Source: Pseudomonas sp. Irchel s3b2 (GTDB lineage Bacteria; Pseudomonadota; Gammaproteobacteria; Pseudomonadales; Pseudomonadaceae). From it: DNA of 64,000 bases. Of the stretch, positions 59,852-64,000 are shown in pieces. Numbering within the stretch: position 1 is the first letter of the stretch; every line of letters begins with the position of its first letter. The notes under the pieces were generated by a model. It was not told the origin of the DNA. It saw only the letters and a program-made list of their open reading frames with translations, and did not search any database. The position numbers were made by a program, and so were the translations under genes. The stretch spans positions 1-64,000 of the forward strand of contig NZ_FYEB01000008.1 of assembly GCF_900187445.1 (NCBI RefSeq), in the 5' to 3' direction.

Positions 59852-61567
59852 ATGCGCACCAGTCAATTTTTGCTCGCCACACAGAAAGAAACGCCTTCCG
59901 ACGCGGTCGTCATCAGCCATCAGCTGATGCTGCGCGCCGGCATGATCCGCAAACTCGCCTCGGGCCTGTACACCTGGCTGCCCATGGGCTTGCGAGTGAT
60001 GCGCAAGGTTGAAGCCATCGTGCGTGAAGAAATGAACGCCGCCGGCTCTCTCGAAGTGTTGATGCCGAGCACGCAACCGGCTGAGCTGTGGCAGGAATCC
60101 GGTCGCTGGGAAGAATACGGCCCTGAATTGCTGCGCTTCAAGGATCGCCATGGTCGCGATTTCTGTGCCGGCCCGACTCACGAAGAAGTCATCACCGACC
60201 TGATGCGTAACGAGTTGAGCAGCTACAAACAGCTGCCGATCAACCTGTATCAGATCCAGACCAAATTCCGTGACGAAATCCGCCCACGCTTCGGTTTGAT
60301 GCGCGGCCGCGAATTCATCATGAAGGACGCCTATTCGTTCCACGCTGATCAGCCTTCGCTGCAGATCACCTACGACCGCATGCACCAGGCGTACTGCAAC
60401 GTGTTCACTCGCCTGGGCCTGAAATTCCGTCCGGTTGAAGCCGACAACGGCTCGATCGGTGGTGCCGGCTCCCACGAATTCCACGTGCTGGCCGAATCCG
60501 GCGAAGACGACATCGTCTTCAGCAACGGTTCCGACTATGCGGCGAACATCGAGAAGGCCGAAGCCGTACCGCGCGAAACCTCTCGTGCCGCGCCTGCCGA
60601 AGAGTTGCGTCTGGTCGACACGCCGAACGCCAAGACCATTGCGCAACTGGTCGAAGGCTTCAATCTGCCGATCGAAAAGACCATCAAGACCCTGGTGGTG
60701 CACGCTGAAGAGCAAGGCAAACTGATTGCCCTGATCATCCGTGGCGACCACGAGCTGAACGAAATCAAGGCCGCCAACCAGCCTGGCGTTGCCAGCCCGC
60801 TGGTCATGGCTTCCGAAGCTGAACTGCGCGACGCCATTGGCGCCGGCGCCGGTTCTCTTGGCCCGTTGAACCTGCCACTGCCGATCATCATCGACCGTTC
60901 CGTCGAGCTGATGAGCGACTTCGGTATCGGTGCCAACATCGACGACAAGCACTACTTCGGCGTGAACTGGGAGCGTGATCTGCCGGTTCCGACCGTTGCC
61001 GACCTGCGCAATGTCGTGGCCGGTGATCCGAGCCCTGACGGCAAAGGTACCCTGGAAATCAAGCGCGGCATCGAAGTCGGGCACATCTTCCAGCTGGGCA
61101 ACAAGTACAGCAAAGCGATGAAGTGCGAAGTGTTGGGCGAGAACGGCAAGCCAGTCACCCTGGAAATGGGCTGCTATGGCATTGGCGTGTCCCGCGTAGT
61201 GGCTGCCGCCATCGAGCAGGGCAACGATGAAAACGGAATTATCTGGAGCGACGCTCTGGCCCCGTTCCAGATTGCTCTGGTACCGCTGCGCTACGAAACC
61301 GAACAGGTTCGCGAAGCCACCGATAAGCTCTACGCAGAACTGACTGCCGCCGGCTTCGAAGTGCTGCTGGACGACCGCGACAAGAAAACCAGCCCGGGCA
61401 TCAAGTTCGCGGACATGGAGCTGATCGGCATTCCACACCGGATCGTGGTCAGTGACCGCGGCCTCGCCGACGGCAATCTGGAATACAAGAGCCGCACCGA
61501 GGCCGAGGCGCAAGCGCTGCCGGTCGCTGACGTGCTGTCTTTCCTCCAGGCCCGTATCCGCCGCTGA
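59852..61567 (+). CDS. proS: Prolyl-tRNA synthetase
   Basis: 571 residues, bacterial type with an editing (INS) domain. Class II motif 1 (GLYTWLPMGLRVMRKVEAIV), motif 2 (FRDEIRPRFGLMRGREFIMK), an INS domain about residues 230-400 with LVDTPNAKTI, motif 3 (EMGCYGIGVSRVVAAAIEQG), and the C-terminal anticodon domain (KTSPGIKFADMELIGIPHRI). It charges tRNA-Pro and clears misacylated Ala. It is followed by a lipoprotein gene after 17 nt, probably one operon. Confidence 0.97.
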   Translation: MRTSQFLLATQKETPSDAVVISHQLMLRAGMIRKLASGLYTWLPMGLRVMRKVEAIVREEMNAAGSLEVLMPSTQPAELWQESGRWEEYGPELLRFKDRHGRDFCAGPTHEEVITDLMRNELSSYKQLPINLYQIQTKFRDEIRPRFGLMRGREFIMKDAYSFHADQPSLQITYDRMHQAYCNVFTRLGLKFRPVEADNGSIGGAGSHEFHVLAESGEDDIVFSNGSDYAANIEKAEAVPRETSRAAPAEELRLVDTPNAKTIAQLVEGFNLPIEKTIKTLVVHAEEQGKLIALIIRGDHELNEIKAANQPGVASPLVMASEAELRDAIGAGAGSLGPLNLPLPIIIDRSVELMSDFGIGANIDDKHYFGVNWERDLPVPTVADLRNVVAGDPSPDGKGTLEIKRGIEVGHIFQLGNKYSKAMKCEVLGENGKPVTLEMGCYGIGVSRVVAAAIEQGNDENGIIWSDALAPFQIALVPLRYETEQVREATDKLYAELTAAGFEVLLDDRDKKTSPGIKFADMELIGIPHRIVVSDRGLADGNLEYKSRTEAEAQALPVADVLSFLQARIRR

Positions 61568-61584
61568 CACCAGATAGAGACATC

Positions 61585-62538
61585 ATGTTCAAGCGAAACA
61601 CCTTAGGCCTCGGTGGTGCCGCCCTGTGCGGCACCCTGCTGGTCAGCGGCTGTGCCAATCAGATGTCACAACGCAGTGAGCACGAGGAGCGGGTCGAGCG
61701 CAAATTGCTCGATCACAGCCTGCAGATCGATGTCGGCGAGCCCAAGGTGCTTGAGCTGCCGCAACGTCGGGTGAAAATCCACGAGCAGAAGACCTTCGAA
61801 GTCACCGAGTTCGAAGTCACGCGTCGCTACGATCGCTACACGCCTTACCAACCCTGGAGGGAGGTCTACGAAATCCCGCTGGGCGCGGTGGCGGTGGTGG
61901 CCGGTGTCGCTGCGAACGTGGTCAACGTGTTCGCCCTCGGCAATCTGCCGGACAGCGTGACGAAGGACTGGCTCAGCTATGGTTTCTCCGGGCTCAACCC
62001 GTTGATGAACGTGCCGTCCCATGGCCGGGCGCAACAGAACCTGGCGGGCATCGACGAAGTTCAGCGCGACAAGCGCACGGAATACTCGAGCCTGCCGTGG
62101 AGCGAGCGTCCAGTGCAGGTCAAGGCCGGCAAGAACACGTTCGAGCTGAGCACCGACCGTAACGGCGTGTTGCGCCTGAATCTGCTGGACAGCCCGTTCG
62201 CCGAACATGACCTCAATCATCTGGGCAAGCTGCAGATCAGTGTCGAGGACAACAAGGACGATGTGCACACTGACTCGTCCCTGGCGATCAGCAACAACTT
62301 GCGCGGCAAGCTGCTCGAAGCGCATGGGCTGATTTACGACGACCTCGAAGACGATGAAGTGAGCCAGTGGGTACACCGGGTCAAACGTCTGTCGGAACTC
62401 GGTCTGGAAGAAGAAGCCAGCGAGCTGGAACAGAGCCTGATCGAACTGACCCGCAATGATCCCGAGTTGCAGACCGAATTCCTCAAGTCACTGACCAAGG
62501 ATGCCGGGCGATTGGTGGCGGATCCGGGACCGAATTAA
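61585..62538 (+). CDS. Unknown lipoprotein downstream of proS
   Basis: 317 residues with lipobox LVSGC (Cys23). A charged region follows (SEHEERVERKLLDHSLQIDV), then one hydrophobic stretch (IPLGAVAVVAGVAANVVNVF) and an acidic C-terminal half rich in Glu/Asp helices (LEEEASELEQSLIELTRNDP). I do not recognise the family beyond 'pseudomonad lipoprotein'. The close link to proS looks constant but may only reflect shared transcription. Confidence 0.78.
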   Translation: MFKRNTLGLGGAALCGTLLVSGCANQMSQRSEHEERVERKLLDHSLQIDVGEPKVLELPQRRVKIHEQKTFEVTEFEVTRRYDRYTPYQPWREVYEIPLGAVAVVAGVAANVVNVFALGNLPDSVTKDWLSYGFSGLNPLMNVPSHGRAQQNLAGIDEVQRDKRTEYSSLPWSERPVQVKAGKNTFELSTDRNGVLRLNLLDSPFAEHDLNHLGKLQISVEDNKDDVHTDSSLAISNNLRGKLLEAHGLIYDDLEDDEVSQWVHRVKRLSELGLEEEASELEQSLIELTRNDPELQTEFLKSLTKDAGRLVADPGPN

Positions 62539-62547
62539 AGTCAAAAG

Positions 62548-62615
62548 CTTCGCGGGCAAGCCTCGCTCCTACAGGTATGGCATGTTCCCTGTAGGAGCGA
62601 GGCTTGCCCGCGAAG
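62548..62615. repeat. REP inverted pair (REPIN)
   Basis: Perfect 27-bp arms (62548-62574 and 62589-62615), beginning CTTCGCGGGCAAGCCTCGCT, around a 14-base loop. It lies between the converging lipoprotein and dinB genes. Confidence 0.92.
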
Positions 62616-62638
62616 AGGCCCGAACATTCAACGCTGAA

Positions 62639-63700
62639 CTACCGCTCAAACAACTCCATCTGCTCAAACCCGCCTCGCAAATCCTCCAGCCTCACCCCAA
62701 TCCCCAACAACCGCACCGGTTTCCCGCCACGGTTAAAGGCCTGGGTCAGCAGCAACTGATAACTCCCCAGATCCCGCCCTGCCCCTGCCTGCTCTAAAGT
62801 CGTCTGGGTAAAATCATGAAATTTCACTTTGACGAACGGCTTACCCGGGCGATAGCTGCTGTCGATGCGTGCCATGCGGCCATTCAGGGACTCCAGCAAC
62901 TCGGGCAATTTATCCAGACAACTCACCAGATCCGGCAGATCCACATCGTAAGTGTTTTCGACGCTGATCGACTGCCGGCGACTGTCGTTATGCACCAATC
63001 GCTCATCGATCCCACGGGCCAGGCTCCAGAGTCGCTCGCCGAAGCTGCCGAATTCACGCACTAGCGCCAACTTGTCCCATTCGCGCAAATGCGAGCAATC
63101 GACAATGCCGAGTTTGCCCAGCTTATCGGCGGTCACTTTGCCAACCCCGTGCAGCTTGCTTACCGGCAAACCACTGACGAAGTCTTCCACCTGATCCGGC
63201 GTGATCACGAACAGGCCGTTAGGCTTCTTCCAGTCGCTGGCGATCTTGGCGAGAAACTTGTTCGGCGCCACGCCCGCCGACACGGTGATGTGCAACTGAT
63301 TGGAGACACGACGGCGAATGTCCTGGGCGATTCGCGTGGCGCTGCCACCAAAATGCGCGCTGTCCGATACGTCAAGGTAGGCTTCATCCAGGGAAAGCGG
63401 CTCGATCAGGTCGGTGTAATCGCGAAAGATCGTATGAATTTCCTTCGACGCTTCTCGATAGGCCTCCATGCGCGGCTTGACGATGGTCAGGTCCGGACAG
63501 AGTTTCAAGGCATGCCCGGAAGACATGGCCGAGCGTACGCCATAAGCCCGCGCTTCATAGTTACAGGTGGCAATCACCCCACGCCGATCCGCCGAGCCAC
63601 CCACCGCCAATGGCTTACCGGCCAGGCGCGGATCGTCACGCATCTCGATGGCGGCGTAAAAGCAGTCACAATCGACGTGGATGATTTTTCGCTGCGTCAT
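62639..63700 (-). CDS. dinB: DNA polymerase IV
   Basis: 353 residues from ATG 63700. Y-family polymerase motifs: HVDCDCFYAAIEMRDDPRLA (catalytic Asp), SLDEAYLDVSD (the catalytic D-E pair), HhH region LPVSKLHGVGKVTADKLGKL, then the little-finger domain. It does error-prone translesion synthesis on damaged DNA. A LexA-box-like site lies 69 bp upstream, so SOS control is likely. The extension upstream of MTQRK has no RBS. Confidence 0.95.
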   Translation of the reverse strand: MTQRKIIHVDCDCFYAAIEMRDDPRLAGKPLAVGGSADRRGVIATCNYEARAYGVRSAMSSGHALKLCPDLTIVKPRMEAYREASKEIHTIFRDYTDLIEPLSLDEAYLDVSDSAHFGGSATRIAQDIRRRVSNQLHITVSAGVAPNKFLAKIASDWKKPNGLFVITPDQVEDFVSGLPVSKLHGVGKVTADKLGKLGIVDCSHLREWDKLALVREFGSFGERLWSLARGIDERLVHNDSRRQSISVENTYDVDLPDLVSCLDKLPELLESLNGRMARIDSSYRPGKPFVKVKFHDFTQTTLEQAGAGRDLGSYQLLLTQAFNRGGKPVRLLGIGVRLEDLRGGFEQMELFER

Positions 63701-63768
63701 ATAAAAGCGGTGTTCATGGCAAAGAAATGAAGGATTGGTGAGTCGTACCGGCAGTATCTCACTGACAC

Positions 63769-63784
63769 CTGTATATAGCACCAG
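63769..63784 (-). promoter_or_regulatory. LexA box of dinB
   Basis: CTGTATATAGCACCAG matches CTGT-N8-ACAG at 7 of 8 fixed positions, with the AT-rich TATATA half typical of proteobacterial LexA sites. It lies about 69-84 bp upstream of dinB. It fits SOS repression. Confidence 0.6.
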
Positions 63785-63960
63785 TAGTCTGAATGTTCTT
63801 TTTCCTTTGTAGGAAAAGCTCCGGATGAATTTATTTTCTCAATCGAAAGAACCCTCTCGATAGAGCCACAAGCCTTGCCCTGCCTGCGTTTCAGAGCGAT
63901 CAGCCATTGCTTTTTTCACCTAAGCACTTGAACAAGAACAGGTTTTACCGAGATTGAAGG

Positions 63961-63988
63961 TTGACAGCCCTGCGATCCTCTGTAGAAT
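63961..63988 (+). promoter_or_regulatory. Strong sigma-70 promoter at the right edge
   Basis: A consensus TTGACA (63961-63966), a 16-bp spacer and TAGAAT (63983-63988), followed by a GC-rich discriminator (GCCGAC). This is typical of stable-RNA (tRNA or rRNA) promoters. The transcribed gene lies beyond the window. Confidence 0.6.
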
Positions 63989-64000
63989 GCCGACACACAG

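Overview
The window looks like a chromosomal segment of a fluorescent-group Pseudomonas. It is GC-rich with dense coding on both strands. The gene set fits (braC/livHMGF, aotJQMOP, dinG, pdxH, rapA, ccoM), and most gaps hold pseudomonad-type REP inverted pairs (GTAGGAGC...TTGCC...CGCGAAG). No rRNA, tRNA, CRISPR array, prophage or replication origin is visible. The only insertion-sequence trace is the 3' end of an ISL3-type transposase at the left edge.

Layout. 1-4.3 kb: transposase tail, the tiny cbb3 oxidase subunit ccoM (too short for most gene callers) with ANR-type sites, two small hypothetical genes, and rapA. 4.3-11.2 kb: spinster-type MFS transporter, an MHYT-GGDEF-EAL cyclic-di-GMP protein, a large solitary tubulin/FtsZ-like GTPase, and a DUF2288 gene. 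11.5-16.6 kb: branched-chain amino acid ABC transporter. 16.8-17.9 kb: Xre-RES toxin-antitoxin pair with its own promoter/operator. 18.1-20.6 kb: a four-gene bufferin operon (bufA-bufB-bufC-doxX) predicted to make a Cys-modified, copper-binding RiPP. 20.7-27.5 kb: LysR/SDR divergent pair, lipoprotein, FAD oxidoreductase, PLP cysteine-synthase-like enzyme and nhaA. 27.6-29.4 kb: a transferred, AT-richer bacteriocin module. It holds an S-type pyocin with a colicin E3-type RNase end, broken by a frameshift at a perfect 17-bp inverted repeat, plus a small unknown gene and an E3-type immunity gene.

29.4-44.3 kb is mostly minus-strand envelope and housekeeping genes: glycine-zipper lipoprotein, pdxH, an OmpA protein with a histone-like tail, a serine hydrolase, an agarase-like glycosidase, dinG, a CopD-like membrane protein, a collagen-like secreted protein with a DUF1145 gene, two tandem OmpA lipoproteins with shared leaders, two SEC-C zinc-motif proteins and an isochorismatase-like protein. 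44.7-54.7 kb is plus-strand: penicillin-acylase-family lipoprotein, an incomplete ligase-associated repair pair, and the aotJQMOP arginine/ornithine uptake operon without an adjacent argR. 54.8-64 kb: small hypothetical gene, dcd, a cold-shock gene, DUF481 protein, alkyltransferase-like repair protein, AmpG permease, proS with a linked lipoprotein, and LexA-boxed dinB. A strong promoter sits at the right edge and probably drives a gene outside the window.

Most of this is ordinary core genome. The stretches worth most attention are the bufferin operon, the tubulin-like gene, the broken E3-type bacteriocin with its palindrome-associated frameshift, and the hairpin leaders of the twin OmpA lipoproteins.
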